Shown piece by piece: positions 36,418-45,169 of a DNA stretch of 57,287 nt. Origin of the DNA: Tannerella sp. (lineage in GTDB: Bacteria > Bacteroidota > Bacteroidia > Bacteroidales > Tannerellaceae); assembly GCA_031272455.1 (NCBI GenBank), contig JAISTS010000033.1:1-57287 (forward strand), in the 5' to 3' direction. Each line of letters starts with the position of its first letter. Within the stretch, counting starts at the first letter, position 1. Made by a program: the position numbers and the translations under genes. The notes under the pieces were generated by a model that was not told the DNA's origin, made no database searches, and saw only the letters and a list, made by a program, of their open reading frames with translations.

Positions 36418-37128
36418 ATGGAAGACGAAATTTTGATACAGCTTGAGGACGCGGAAATCAGTATTGACGAGAATGTCGTGCTGCATAATGCCTCTCTGAC
36501 GCTTCATAACGGCGAATTTGTCTATGTAATCGGGCGCGTAGGCTCCGGCAAAAGCAGCCTGCTCAAGTCGTTTTATGCCGAGATACCGATGCGTAAGGGG
36601 ACGGCTAAAGTCTTGGGATATAATCTTTTGAATATCAAAAAGAAAGAAATTCCCTATCTCCGTCGTAAGATGGGAATCGTTTTTCAGGATTTCCAGTTGT
36701 TGATAGACCGCACGGTGAACAAAAACCTCGAATTTGTGCTGCGGGCAACGGGCTGGAAGAAAAAAGACGAAATCAATCGCCGTATTGAGGAAGTGCTCGA
36801 AAATGTAGGGATGCCTAACAAGGGCTACAAGATGCCCCACGAGCTGTCTGGCGGCGAACAGCAACGTGTCGCCATAGCGCGGGCGCTGCTCAACAACCCG
36901 AAACTTATCCTCGCCGACGAGCCGACAGGCAATCTCGACCCGGAAACGAGCGAGCAAATCGTCAGCCTGCTGCACGAAATATGCAAAGACGGTAAAACGG
37001 TCGTGATGTCAACCCACAACTACGGCATAGTAGAAAAGTTTCCGGCGCGTGTCGTCAAATGCGACCAGGGTGTGCTGAAGGCGTTCAAAGGACGCGACGA
37101 TACGCTGATAAGGAATTTGCGCCAATAA
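36418..37128 (+). CDS. FtsE-like ABC transporter ATPase
   Basis: The product is 236 residues. Walker [11 protein letters not shown]-loop VFQDFQLL, signature LSGGEQQR, Walker [13 protein letters not shown], His switch MSTHNY. The [13 protein letters not shown] text and size fit FtsE of the FtsEX divisome complex, which drives peptidoglycan hydrolase activation. No FtsX permease is next to it; in Bacteroidetes ftsE is often apart from ftsX and follows the his genes as here. LolD/MacB-type ATPases are the alternative. It starts 3 bases after hisIE. Confidence 0.85.
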   Translation: MEDEILIQLEDAEISIDENVVLHNASLTLHNGEFVYVIGRVGSGKSSLLKSFYAEIPMRKGTAKVLGYNLLNIKKKEIPYLRRKMGIVFQDFQLLIDRTVNKNLEFVLRATGWKKKDEINRRIEEVLENVGMPNKGYKMPHELSGGEQQRVAIARALLNNPKLILADEPTGNLDPETSEQIVSLLHEICKDGKTVVMSTHNYGIVEKFPARVVKCDQGVLKAFKGRDDTLIRNLRQ

Positions 37129-37164
37129 AAATGATTTGTATTCAACTAATAATCAGTAATATAT

Positions 37165-38484
37165 ATGAAAATTCTTAAATTTGGAGGAACATCGGTAGGC
37201 TCAGCTCAACGCATCAAAGACGTGGCAAGACTCATTTGCGACGGGCAGCAGAAAATCGTTGTATTGTCAGCTATGTCGGGCACTACCAATACGCTCGTCG
37301 AGATTTCCGATTATCTCTACAAGAAAAATCCCGATGGGGCAACCGAAGTAACTAATCGCCTCGAACACAAATACATCGGCATCGTAAAAGAGCTGTATGC
37401 TTCGGCAGATTATCGCCAGCAAGCCAAACAGATTATCAGACAGCGGTTTGACTATATCCGCACGTTTATGAAAGACCTGTTCACACTGTTCGAGGAGAAA
37501 GAAATCCTTGCGCAGGGCGAATTGCTGTCAACCAATATGATGCATCTTTATCTGCTTGAACAGGGCGTGAATACGGCATTGCTGCCTGCGCTCGAATTTA
37601 TGCGTACAGACAAGAATGCTGAGCCTGACACGGCTTATATCAAAACGCATCTCGACAAGCTGTTGCAGACGAATAAGGATGCGGAAATATATATCACTCA
37701 GGGATTTATCTGCCGCAACGCTTATGGCGAAGTCGATAATCTGCTGCGTGGCGGGAGCGACTATACAGCCTCGCTCATCGGCGCCGCCGTCAAAGCCGAA
37801 GAGATACAGATCTGGACGGATATCGACGGGATGCACAACAACGACCCGCGTTTTGTCGAGAAAACTTCGCCCGTGCGCCGCCTGCATTTCGACGAGGCAG
37901 CCGAGCTGGCATATTTCGGGGCGAAAATCCTGCATCCGACCTGCATCCTGCCCGCCAAACTTGCCAATATCCCTGTGCGACTGCTGAATACGATGCAGCC
38001 CGAAGCCGCCGGTACCACCATCTCGAACGAGACCGAGCGCGGTAAAATCAAAGCCGTCGCCGCCAAAGACAATATCACATCCATCAAAATCAAGAGCGGA
38101 CGTATGCTGCTCGCTACCGGATTTATGCGTAAAGTATTTGAGATTTTTGAGAACAACAAAACGCCTATCGACATGGTAACTACCTCAGAAGTAGGCGTTT
38201 CGGTAACGATTGATAACTGCAAGTATCTCGAAGAAATCATCAACGAACTGAAAAAATACGGCACCGTAACGGTCGATAAGGATTTGGTCATCGTCTGCGT
38301 GGTCGGCGATCTCGAATGGGACAACGTCGGGTTTGAGGCAAAAATAATTTATGCGCTCAAAGACATCCCTGTGCGTATGATTTCGTATGGCGGAAGCAAC
38401 TACAACGTCTCGCTGCTCATCAAAGCCGCCGACAAGAAACGCGCCTTGCAAGCCTTGAGTGAAAAGCTGTTTCTGGAAAATTAA
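37165..38484 (+). CDS. Aspartokinase (monofunctional, lysine-sensitive type)
   Basis: The product is 439 residues. The amino acid kinase domain (about 1-285) starts with KILKFGGTSVGSAQRI and has LLRGGSDYTASLIGAA and WTDIDGMHNNDPR. Two C-terminal ACT domains follow (about 300-435; DMVTTSEVGVSVTID, VRMISYGGSNYNVSLL), the site of feedback inhibition. It phosphorylates aspartate, the first step to lysine, threonine, methionine and diaminopimelate. No homoserine dehydrogenase fusion is present. Its neighbour lysA suggests a lysine/cell-wall role. Confidence 0.94.
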   Translation: MKILKFGGTSVGSAQRIKDVARLICDGQQKIVVLSAMSGTTNTLVEISDYLYKKNPDGATEVTNRLEHKYIGIVKELYASADYRQQAKQIIRQRFDYIRTFMKDLFTLFEEKEILAQGELLSTNMMHLYLLEQGVNTALLPALEFMRTDKNAEPDTAYIKTHLDKLLQTNKDAEIYITQGFICRNAYGEVDNLLRGGSDYTASLIGAAVKAEEIQIWTDIDGMHNNDPRFVEKTSPVRRLHFDEAAELAYFGAKILHPTCILPAKLANIPVRLLNTMQPEAAGTTISNETERGKIKAVAAKDNITSIKIKSGRMLLATGFMRKVFEIFENNKTPIDMVTTSEVGVSVTIDNCKYLEEIINELKKYGTVTVDKDLVIVCVVGDLEWDNVGFEAKIIYALKDIPVRMISYGGSNYNVSLLIKAADKKRALQALSEKLFLEN

Positions 38485-38531
38485 AGCCTTAAAATGAAAA
38501 AAATAAGAAATAAAAAATAAAAATTAGCAAA

Positions 38532-39674
38532 ATGATATTTCCGATAGAAAAATTCAGGCAGATAGAGACGCCGTTTTATTATTATGACATTGATTTACTG
38601 CGCCGTACGCTTAAGGAACTGCGTACCGAAACCGATCGCTACGGCTATCACGAGCATTTTGCCGTCAAAGCCAACGCCAATCCGCGCATACTTGCGGAGA
38701 TAGCGAACTGTGGTTTTGGCGCCGATTGCGTGAGCGGAGGCGAGATACGAGCCGCGCTCGACGCAGGTTTTCCTGCAGAAAAAATCGTATTCGCAGGCGT
38801 CGGTAAAGCCGATTGGGAAATCAACCTCGGTCTCGATAACAACATCGCCTGTTTCAATGTTGAATCACTGCCAGAAATGCTTGTAATCAACGAGTTGGCA
38901 GCGATAAAAGGCAAAAAGGCGACCATTGCGCTGCGCATCAATCCCGACATTGACGCCCATACGCACGAAAAAATTACGACCGGAAAAAGCGAAAACAAAT
39001 TCGGCATCAACATCAGCCTCCTGCCCGAAGTATGCGCCGCGTTGAAAGGATTGCCCAACCTGCGCTTCTCAGGCATCCATTTTCATATCGGCTCTCAGAT
39101 TACCGACCTCTACGTTTTCGGCAATCTTTGCAATAAGGCTAATGTGTTGATGGATAGCATCGAAGCTCTCGGACTCGAAATCAAAACGCTGAATTTTGGC
39201 GGCGGTCTTGGCATTGATTACGTCAATCCTGACGAACATCCGGTGCCCGATTTCAAAAATTTCTTTGCTATGTTTCGCGAACTTGTCAAGCAACGCGCCG
39301 GACAGCAAGTGCATTTTGAGCTTGGACGCGCTGTCGTCGCACAATGCGGCTCGCTGATTTCCAAAGTGTTATATATGAAACAGGGCGAAATAAAGAAATT
39401 TGCCGTCCTTGATGCGGGCTTCACCGAACTGATACGTCCGGCGATGTACGACGCTTATCATAGGATAGAAAACCTGACAAGCGATAGAGCGACAGACGTT
39501 TATGAGGTCGTAGGACCGATATGCGAATCATCCGACGTTTTCGGACGCGAAGTGCAGCTCAACGAAGTCAGCCGCGGCGATCTCGTAGCCTTGCGCTCAG
39601 CCGGTGCTTACGGCGAAGTGATGGCGTCGCAATACAACTGCCGCACCCTGCCAAAAGCCTGTTTTTCGGAATAA
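38532..39674 (+). CDS. lysA: Diaminopimelate decarboxylase
   Basis: The product is 380 residues. Alanine-racemase-like barrel plus beta domain of fold III PLP enzymes: PFYYYDIDLL, PLP lysine in FAVKANANPRIL, GIHFHIGSQI, LNFGGGLGIDY, and catalytic CESSDVFG. It ends at residues 'NCRTLPKACFSE', slightly short at the C-terminus compared with the ~410 of many LysA, where a few residues after the last beta-strand vary. It makes lysine from meso-diaminopimelate. It follows aspartokinase by 47 bases with an A-rich gap. Confidence 0.94.
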   Translation: MIFPIEKFRQIETPFYYYDIDLLRRTLKELRTETDRYGYHEHFAVKANANPRILAEIANCGFGADCVSGGEIRAALDAGFPAEKIVFAGVGKADWEINLGLDNNIACFNVESLPEMLVINELAAIKGKKATIALRINPDIDAHTHEKITTGKSENKFGINISLLPEVCAALKGLPNLRFSGIHFHIGSQITDLYVFGNLCNKANVLMDSIEALGLEIKTLNFGGGLGIDYVNPDEHPVPDFKNFFAMFRELVKQRAGQQVHFELGRAVVAQCGSLISKVLYMKQGEIKKFAVLDAGFTELIRPAMYDAYHRIENLTSDRATDVYEVVGPICESSDVFGREVQLNEVSRGDLVALRSAGAYGEVMASQYNCRTLPKACFSE

Positions 39675-39731
39675 ATTTTAGCCGGAATAAAAATAAATGA
39701 GAAATAATGCGTTGATTAGCAGCGAAATGGC

Positions 39732-39817
39732 GGAAAGAGGGGGATTCGAACCCCCGGTACAGAAACCCGTACGACAGTTTAGCAAACTGTTGGTTTAAGC
39801 CACTCACCCATCTTTCC
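39732..39817 (-). tRNA. tRNA-Ser (anticodon GCT)
   Basis: On the minus strand this 86-base gene starts GGAAAGA and ends TCTTTCC, a 7-bp acceptor stem. The anticodon arm is ACAGT-TTGCTAA-ACTGT with anticodon GCT (39781-39783 on the plus strand as agc), the T arm is GGGGG-TTCGAAT-CCCCC, and there is a long variable arm as in class II tRNAs. No CCA is encoded. A good promoter lies upstream (39843-39873). Confidence 0.97.
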
Positions 39818-39842
39818 GAAATGGAATCGCTTAAAAGCGGCG

Positions 39843-39873
39843 CAAAGGTAATCTAAATTTTTTATTCTGCAAA
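39843..39873 (-). promoter_or_regulatory. Promoter of tRNA-Ser
   Basis: Minus strand TTTG (39870-39873), 19 bases, TACCTTTG (39843-39850), an almost ideal Bacteroidetes promoter, with the tRNA 5' end 25 bases downstream. Confidence 0.7.
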
Positions 39874-39876
39874 TTT

Positions 39877-39904
39877 TTTGTTCAATGAATTTTTCGTAAG
39901 TTTG
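39877..39904 (+). promoter_or_regulatory. Candidate promoter of aspS
   Basis: TTTG (39877-39880), 16 bases, TAAGTTTG (39897-39904). The spacer is short, but a start near 39910 supports the ATG at 39932. It is back to back with the tRNA promoter. Confidence 0.4.
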
Positions 39905-39931
39905 TACGATTTTATACCTGACATTAATTTT

Positions 39932-41692
39932 ATGTACAGAACAAATACATGTGGAGAATTGCGTTTGTCCAATGAGGGACAGACAGTTACGCTTGCCGGA
40001 TGGGTACAGAAGGCACGCAAAATGGGCGGAATGACTTTTGTCGATATCCGCGACAGATATGGCGTTACGCAGCTCGTTTTTAACGAAGAAATTGACGCGG
40101 CGCTGTGCGAACAGGCTAATAAGCTCGGTCGCGAGTTTGTCATCCGCGCTACCGGAACGGTAAAAGAACGTTCGAGTAAGAATAAAAACATCCCGACTGG
40201 CGATATTGAAATCATTGTCAGCCGTTTAGAGGTGCTTAATGCAGCGCTCACGCCGCCGTTTACCATCGAAGACGAGACCGACGGCGGCGACGACCTGAGG
40301 ATGAAATATCGCTATCTTGACCTTCGCCGAGCCGTCGTACGTGCCAATCTCGAACTGCGCCATAAGATGGCATTTGAGACGCGCCGCTACCTGAGTGATC
40401 AGGGTTTTCTCGAAGTCGAGACGCCCGTACTTGTCAATTCGACGCCCGAAGGCGCCCGCGATTTCGTTGTCCCCTCGCGTATGAATCAGGGTCAGTTTTA
40501 TGCCCTGCCGCAGTCGCCCCAGACGCTCAAACAGCTGCTGATGGTATCGGGCTTCGACCGCTACTTCCAGATAGTCAAGTGTTTTCGCGACGAAGACCTG
40601 CGTGCCGACCGCCAGCCCGAATTTACGCAAATCGACTGTGAGATGAGTTTTGTCGAGCAGGAAGATGTGCTGCAAACTTTCGAGGGAATGACTAAATATC
40701 TGTTTAAAAGCATATTAGATATAGATATTAAAGACTCTTTCCCCCGTTTGAGCTGGCACGACGCGATGAAATATTATGGCTCCGACAAGCCCGATATGCG
40801 TTTTGATATGCGCTTTGTCGAACTGATGGACGTGCTGAAAGGCTACGGTTTTTCCGTTTTCGACGAGGCTGCTTATATTGGCGGCATTTGTGCCAAAGGA
40901 GCGGCGACCTGCACACGCAAGCAACTCGACGAATTGACTGATTTTGTGAAACGTCCTCAGATTGGGGCTAAAGGTCTGGTTTATGCGCGAATAGAAGACG
41001 ATGGCAATGTCAAATCGAGCGTGGATAAATTTTACTCGCAGGACGTTCTGCAAAAGTTAAAAACTGCGTTCGGTGCTAACACCGGCGATTTGCTGCTCAT
41101 ACTGTCGGGCGATAATCCCAATAAAACACGTAAACAGCTGAGCGAATTGCGTTTAGAGATGGGTAACAGGCTTGGATTGCGCGATAAAAATAAATTTGCC
41201 TGCCTCTGGGTAGTCGATTTTCCCTTGCTTGAATGGGATGAAGAAACACAGCGCTATTACGCTATGCACCACCCGTTTACCTCACCTAAACCCGAAGATA
41301 TCCCGTTGCTCGACAGCGCTCCGGGCGATGTACGCGCCAATGCCTACGATATGGTAATCAACGGCGTTGAGATTGGCGGCGGATCCATACGTATCCACGA
41401 TAGCGCCCTGCAAAACAAGATGTTCCGACTGTTGGGTTTTACCGACGAACAGGCGCAGGCTCGTTTCGGCTTCCTGATGAACGCATTCCGCTATGGAGCG
41501 CCGCCTCACGGTGGAATTGCTTATGGATTAGACCGTTTCGTGTCGCTGTTTGCCGGACTTGACTCCATACGCGACTGTATCGCTTTTCCGAAAAATAATT
41601 CCGGACGCGACGTGATGCTTGATGCGCCATCAGTGCTTGATGATGAGCAGCTTAAGGAGTTGGGAATTGCAGTAGTGAATAGCGAGTTGTAA
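39932..41692 (+). CDS. aspS: Aspartyl-tRNA synthetase
   Basis: The product is 586 residues from ATG 39932 ([19 protein letters not shown]); the frame is open back to 39878 but those 18 residues are not family-like. An OB-fold anticodon domain (about 1-110; [20 protein letters not shown]), class II motifs (motif 2 [18 protein letters not shown]; motif 3 [11 protein letters not shown]) and a bacterial GAD insertion (about 290-420) are visible. It charges tRNA-Asp in the cytosol. First gene of an apparent aspS-nif3-zinc ribbon-tilS run. Confidence 0.97.
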   Translation: MYRTNTCGELRLSNEGQTVTLAGWVQKARKMGGMTFVDIRDRYGVTQLVFNEEIDAALCEQANKLGREFVIRATGTVKERSSKNKNIPTGDIEIIVSRLEVLNAALTPPFTIEDETDGGDDLRMKYRYLDLRRAVVRANLELRHKMAFETRRYLSDQGFLEVETPVLVNSTPEGARDFVVPSRMNQGQFYALPQSPQTLKQLLMVSGFDRYFQIVKCFRDEDLRADRQPEFTQIDCEMSFVEQEDVLQTFEGMTKYLFKSILDIDIKDSFPRLSWHDAMKYYGSDKPDMRFDMRFVELMDVLKGYGFSVFDEAAYIGGICAKGAATCTRKQLDELTDFVKRPQIGAKGLVYARIEDDGNVKSSVDKFYSQDVLQKLKTAFGANTGDLLLILSGDNPNKTRKQLSELRLEMGNRLGLRDKNKFACLWVVDFPLLEWDEETQRYYAMHHPFTSPKPEDIPLLDSAPGDVRANAYDMVINGVEIGGGSIRIHDSALQNKMFRLLGFTDEQAQARFGFLMNAFRYGAPPHGGIAYGLDRFVSLFAGLDSIRDCIAFPKNNSGRDVMLDAPSVLDDEQLKELGIAVVNSEL

Positions 41693-41694
41693 CA

Positions 41695-41751
41695 GGTGCA
41701 CGGTACACGAGAAATTCAGTCGTGCACCAAAAATACCCTGCACCGTGCACC
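41695..41751. repeat. GTGCACC inverted/direct repeat cluster after aspS
   Basis: GGTGCACGGT (41695-41704) has its exact reverse complement ACCGTGCACC at 41742-41751, and an 8-base partial copy CGTGCACC at 41721-41728 can also pair with the left arm. An A9 run follows on the plus strand. It begins 2 bases after the aspS stop and ends 13 bases before the next ATG. Confidence 0.6.
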
Positions 41752-41764
41752 AAAAAAAAATAAT

Positions 41765-42859
41765 ATGATTCAAATAAGTGATATTCTGAAAGAAATTGAG
41801 CGGATAGCGCCGTTGTCGTTGCAGGAAGGCTTCGACAATGCCGGCTTACAGGTCGGCGATGTCAATCGTACTGCTACGGGCGCCGTTTTATGTCTCGACG
41901 TTACGGAAGGCGTTATAGACGAGGCTATTAGTGCAGGCTGTAATCTTATTATTTCGCATCATCCGCTGATATTCAAGCCATTGAAATCGCTGAGTGGCAA
42001 TACTTACATAGAACGATGTGTAATGAAAGCCTGTCGCAACGAAATCGTTATTTACTCGGCGCATACCAATCTCGACAACGCAACCGAAGGTGTGAATTAC
42101 AAACTTGCTTCACTGCTCAACCTGCAAAACATCAGTATCCTCAGTCCTCAAAAAGGTAAATTACTAAAACTTAGCACATTCGTTCCTGTGTCGTCGGCTG
42201 AAACGGTCAGGATAGCGCTGTTCGATGCCGGAGCAGGCAATATCGGCAATTACGATATGTGCAGTTTCAACACGCAGGGAACGGGCACGTTTCGTCCGTC
42301 CGAAAAAACCAATCCTTATTGCGGCGTAGCGGGCGAACTGCATCACGAAGACGAGGTGCGTATCGAAACCATTCTGCCGTCGTTTCTGAAAGCGGCGGTT
42401 ACGCGCGCGCTGCTCTCCGCACATCCTTACGAAGAGCCTGCGTTCGACTTTTATCCGCTCGACAACGTTTGGAACCAAGTCGGTTCGGGAATAGCAGGTG
42501 AGCTTGAGCAAGCCGAAGATGAGCTGTCTTTCTTGCAGAAAATCAAAAACATACTCAATGTCGCGAGTGTCCGACATTCGGCATTGACAGGTCGCACTGT
42601 TCGCAAAATAGCTATATGCGGTGGCAGCGGTGCGTTCCTCATTCCCGAAACCATCGCCTGCGGAGCCGATATTTTTATTACCGGCGAAGCTAAATACAAT
42701 GATTTTCTGGATGTTGAAGACAAAATCCTCTTGGCTGTTGTAGGGCATTACGAAAGCGAAATATGCACAAAAGAACTTTTTTATGACATATTATCAAAAA
42801 AATTTCCTACCTTTGCAGTCCAAATTTCAAATACAGATAACCCGGTAAAATATTTATGA
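41765..42859 (+). CDS. Nif3-like dinuclear metal-centre protein (GTP cyclohydrolase I type 2-like)
   Basis: The product is 364 residues from ATG 41765 (MIQISDILKEIERIAPLSLQEGFDNAGLQ); an earlier in-frame ATG at 41696 would read through the repeat and is unlikely. The Nif3 halves carry metal ligands in IISHHPLIFK (His pair) and VGHYESE near the end, separated by a ~130-residue PII/CutA-like insert as in Bacteroidetes members. Biochemical role is unsettled for the family. The zinc-ribbon gene follows in the same direction and a promoter for it lies in this gene's end. Confidence 0.88.
   Translation: MIQISDILKEIERIAPLSLQEGFDNAGLQVGDVNRTATGAVLCLDVTEGVIDEAISAGCNLIISHHPLIFKPLKSLSGNTYIERCVMKACRNEIVIYSAHTNLDNATEGVNYKLASLLNLQNISILSPQKGKLLKLSTFVPVSSAETVRIALFDAGAGNIGNYDMCSFNTQGTGTFRPSEKTNPYCGVAGELHHEDEVRIETILPSFLKAAVTRALLSAHPYEEPAFDFYPLDNVWNQVGSGIAGELEQAEDELSFLQKIKNILNVASVRHSALTGRTVRKIAICGGSGAFLIPETIACGADIFITGEAKYNDFLDVEDKILLAVVGHYESEICTKELFYDILSKKFPTFAVQISNTDNPVKYL
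42808..42815 (+). promoter_or_regulatory. -7 element TACCTTTG inside the end of the Nif3-like gene
   Basis: A perfect -7 match within codons of the upstream gene, 47 bases before the ATG at 42863. It may give the zinc-ribbon and tilS genes their own transcript. Confidence 0.4.
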
Positions 42860-42862
42860 CAA

Positions 42863-43630
42863 ATGGCTAAAAAGAAAGAAGTTGTTGAAAAAGAATACAC
42901 AGTCGAAGAACGGCTGAAATCGCTTTATCAGTTGCAAGTCATTATGACTGACATTGATAAGATCAAAACACTGCGCGGTGAACTGCCGCTCGAAGTGTCG
43001 GACCTCGAAGACGAAATAGCCGGTCTGGAGACTCGTGTTCAGAATTATAAAGCTGATATTGAGGCAAATAGAGAAAATGTTGCCGTTCAGGAAGCGAAAA
43101 TTCAGGAAGCGGACAGTCTGGTTCAAAGATACACGACGCAATTAGACAATGTGCGCAACAACCGCGAGTTTGATAATCTGTCGAAAGAGATTGAATTTCA
43201 GGGTCTTGAGCGTCAGCTTGCCGAAAAAAAGAAAACAGAATTTGAGCTTGTAGTCAAAACCCGCAATGAAGAAATCAAGCAGTGTAAAGAAATCCTTGAC
43301 GGGCGCAAGGGCGATTTGGAGCAGAAGAAGAACGAGCTGGAAGAAATCAAATCGGAGACGAGGCTCGAAGAGGAAAAACTGCGCGACAAAGCCAAAAAAC
43401 TTGAGGATGCCATCGAGCCGCGCTTGCTGGCTGCTTTCAAACGTATTCGCAAGGGCGCACGCAACGGTCTGGCTGTCGTCGATATACAGCGCGATGCTTG
43501 CGGCGGCTGCTTTAACAAAATTCCGCCTCAAAAGCAGATGGACATCAAACTGCGCAAGAAAATCATCGTCTGCGAATACTGTGGGCGCATTATGATTGAC
43601 CCCGATATGACGACAACATCCAAGAAATAA
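42863..43630 (+). CDS. Coiled-coil C4 zinc-ribbon protein (CdsZ-like)
   Basis: The product is 255 residues. A long antiparallel coiled coil (about 20-195; heptads rich in Glu/Lys/Leu) ends in a zinc ribbon with four Cys (ACGGCFNKIPP ... VCEYCGRIMIDPD). This is the zf-RING_7 architecture found near Nif3 genes in many bacteria and in Chlamydia type III regulators. A function in translation or nucleic-acid handling is guessed from the family shape only. It lies 3 bases after the Nif3-like stop, and a separate promoter may also drive it. Confidence 0.87.
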   Translation: MAKKKEVVEKEYTVEERLKSLYQLQVIMTDIDKIKTLRGELPLEVSDLEDEIAGLETRVQNYKADIEANRENVAVQEAKIQEADSLVQRYTTQLDNVRNNREFDNLSKEIEFQGLERQLAEKKKTEFELVVKTRNEEIKQCKEILDGRKGDLEQKKNELEEIKSETRLEEEKLRDKAKKLEDAIEPRLLAAFKRIRKGARNGLAVVDIQRDACGGCFNKIPPQKQMDIKLRKKIIVCEYCGRIMIDPDMTTTSKK

Positions 43631-43637
43631 GACAGTT

Positions 43638-44957
43638 TTGCTCCGTAGATTGCAGGATTTTATCGAACGGCGGCACCTGCTCAAGCCTGAAGGCGAGGTG
43701 GTCGTCGGCGTCAGTGGCGGAGCGGATTCTGTTGCCTTGCTTAACTTGCTGATACTTAGTGGATACAAATGTGTTGCGGCACATTGTAATTTCCATTTGC
43801 GCGGCGAAGAGTCGGACGGCGACGAAGAATTTGTTCGCCGTACAGCCGAAAAACTGCAAATCCCGTTTTACAAAACTGATTTTGACACAGTCGCTTACGC
43901 TAAAAGCAGGCGGATGTCTGTCGAGATGGCTGCCCGTGAACTCCGGTACGAATGGTTTGAAAACCTGCGTCAAGAGCGTAAGGCTCAGGCTATTGCAGTA
44001 GCGCACCACCGCGACGACAGCATCGAGACAGTGCTCTTGAATCTTATCCGTGGCACCGGAATACGGGGACTGACAGGCATAAATCCGGTTAACGGATTTG
44101 TTGTCAGACCGTTAATTCCGTTCAGCAAAAACGAAATAATCCAATGGCTTGACGATAATCATCTGACTTACAGGACAGATAGCAGCAATCTGTCGGACAA
44201 CTACGACCGTAATTTCATTCGCATCCACTTGTTGCCCTTGATGACGCAGCTTAATCCATCTGTTAATGAGGCTGTTATCCGCACGGCAGAAAATCTTGCC
44301 GGTGCAGAGCTGCTTTTTAATCAGGCAATTAATATAGAACGCGCGCGCGTGATGACTTCGGCTGAAACTGTTAATATTGAGCGACTTAAGCAGTCATCAG
44401 CTCCGCAAACAGTTCTCTATGAGCTGCTGCGCCCTTATGGATTCAACCGTACTACGGCAGAGGCTATTGCTAACGCTCTCGACGGCGCAACGGGAAAAAT
44501 ATTCTATGCCGCAGAAACCGGTTACAGGATAGTTAAAGATCGTGAAAATCTGATTATTATGCCTCCCGAACAAACTGATGAAACATTTTTTTCGCTCAAC
44601 GATAGCGACCAACTTGCAGAACCGATAAGGCTCAGTACCGAAAAGCGGCAAATCACCGCCAATTTCAGCATCGGCAAAGAAAAAACTACGGCATATTTGG
44701 ATTACAGCAAGTTGACTTTCCCGCTGACATTGCGCAGATGGCGACGCGGCGACCGCTTTGTACCGTTCGGAATGAAAGGCGGCAAAAAACTGAGCGATTA
44801 CTTTAATGATCATAAATACAGCAAATTGCGCAAGGAACAAACTTGGTTGCTCTGCAATGGCGACGATATCATCTGGATTGTCGGCGAGCGTATTGATGAA
44901 CGTTATAAAATCGAAAAAAAATCTAAAATCGCTTTTATTGTAAAATTTTTAGCTTAA
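43638..44957 (+). CDS. tilS: tRNA(Ile)-lysidine synthetase
   Basis: The product is 439 residues. PP-loop SGGADSVALLNL at about 28-38, then HCNFHLRGEESDGDEEFV and AVAHHRDDSIETVLLNLIRG; C-terminal domain with FVPFGMKGGKKLSDYFNDHK near the end. It modifies C34 of tRNA-Ile(CAU) so that AUA is read correctly, an essential step. The start appears to be TTG at 43638 ([15 protein letters not shown] in family position); no ATG is available before the PP-loop. It lies 7 bases after the zinc-ribbon stop. Confidence 0.93.
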   Translation: MLRRLQDFIERRHLLKPEGEVVVGVSGGADSVALLNLLILSGYKCVAAHCNFHLRGEESDGDEEFVRRTAEKLQIPFYKTDFDTVAYAKSRRMSVEMAARELRYEWFENLRQERKAQAIAVAHHRDDSIETVLLNLIRGTGIRGLTGINPVNGFVVRPLIPFSKNEIIQWLDDNHLTYRTDSSNLSDNYDRNFIRIHLLPLMTQLNPSVNEAVIRTAENLAGAELLFNQAINIERARVMTSAETVNIERLKQSSAPQTVLYELLRPYGFNRTTAEAIANALDGATGKIFYAAETGYRIVKDRENLIIMPPEQTDETFFSLNDSDQLAEPIRLSTEKRQITANFSIGKEKTTAYLDYSKLTFPLTLRRWRRGDRFVPFGMKGGKKLSDYFNDHKYSKLRKEQTWLLCNGDDIIWIVGERIDERYKIEKKSKIAFIVKFLA

Positions 44958-44963
44958 TAAATG

Positions 44964-44994
44964 CTTGCCGAATGAAAAAGAGTTTGTAACTTTG
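44964..44994 (+). promoter_or_regulatory. Promoter of rho, with long leader
   Basis: TTG (44965-44967) within CTTG, 19 bases, TAACTTTG (44987-44994). Transcription from about 45000 leaves a leader of about 170 bases before the rho ATG at 45170, long for this window. Rho is known to control its own leader in other bacteria; nothing specific is proven here. Confidence 0.6.
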
Positions 44995-45169
44995 CACCGT
45001 CTTAATTCACACAGACAGGCAATCAACGCCGCCGATGTGAACAAACAATCCGTTTTACTTGATTAGAAATCAATTAATTAATAACTAAGCGAATACGCAG
45101 AATATTTATTCTTGCCAACATTTACGGTATGATACTACTGCGGCGTATTTGCAGATTTTAAAAAATTAT

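Noticed and set aside
43638-43640. tilS as a truncated gene because it lacks ATG
   Set aside because: TTG at the expected position gives a full-length protein with all motifs.
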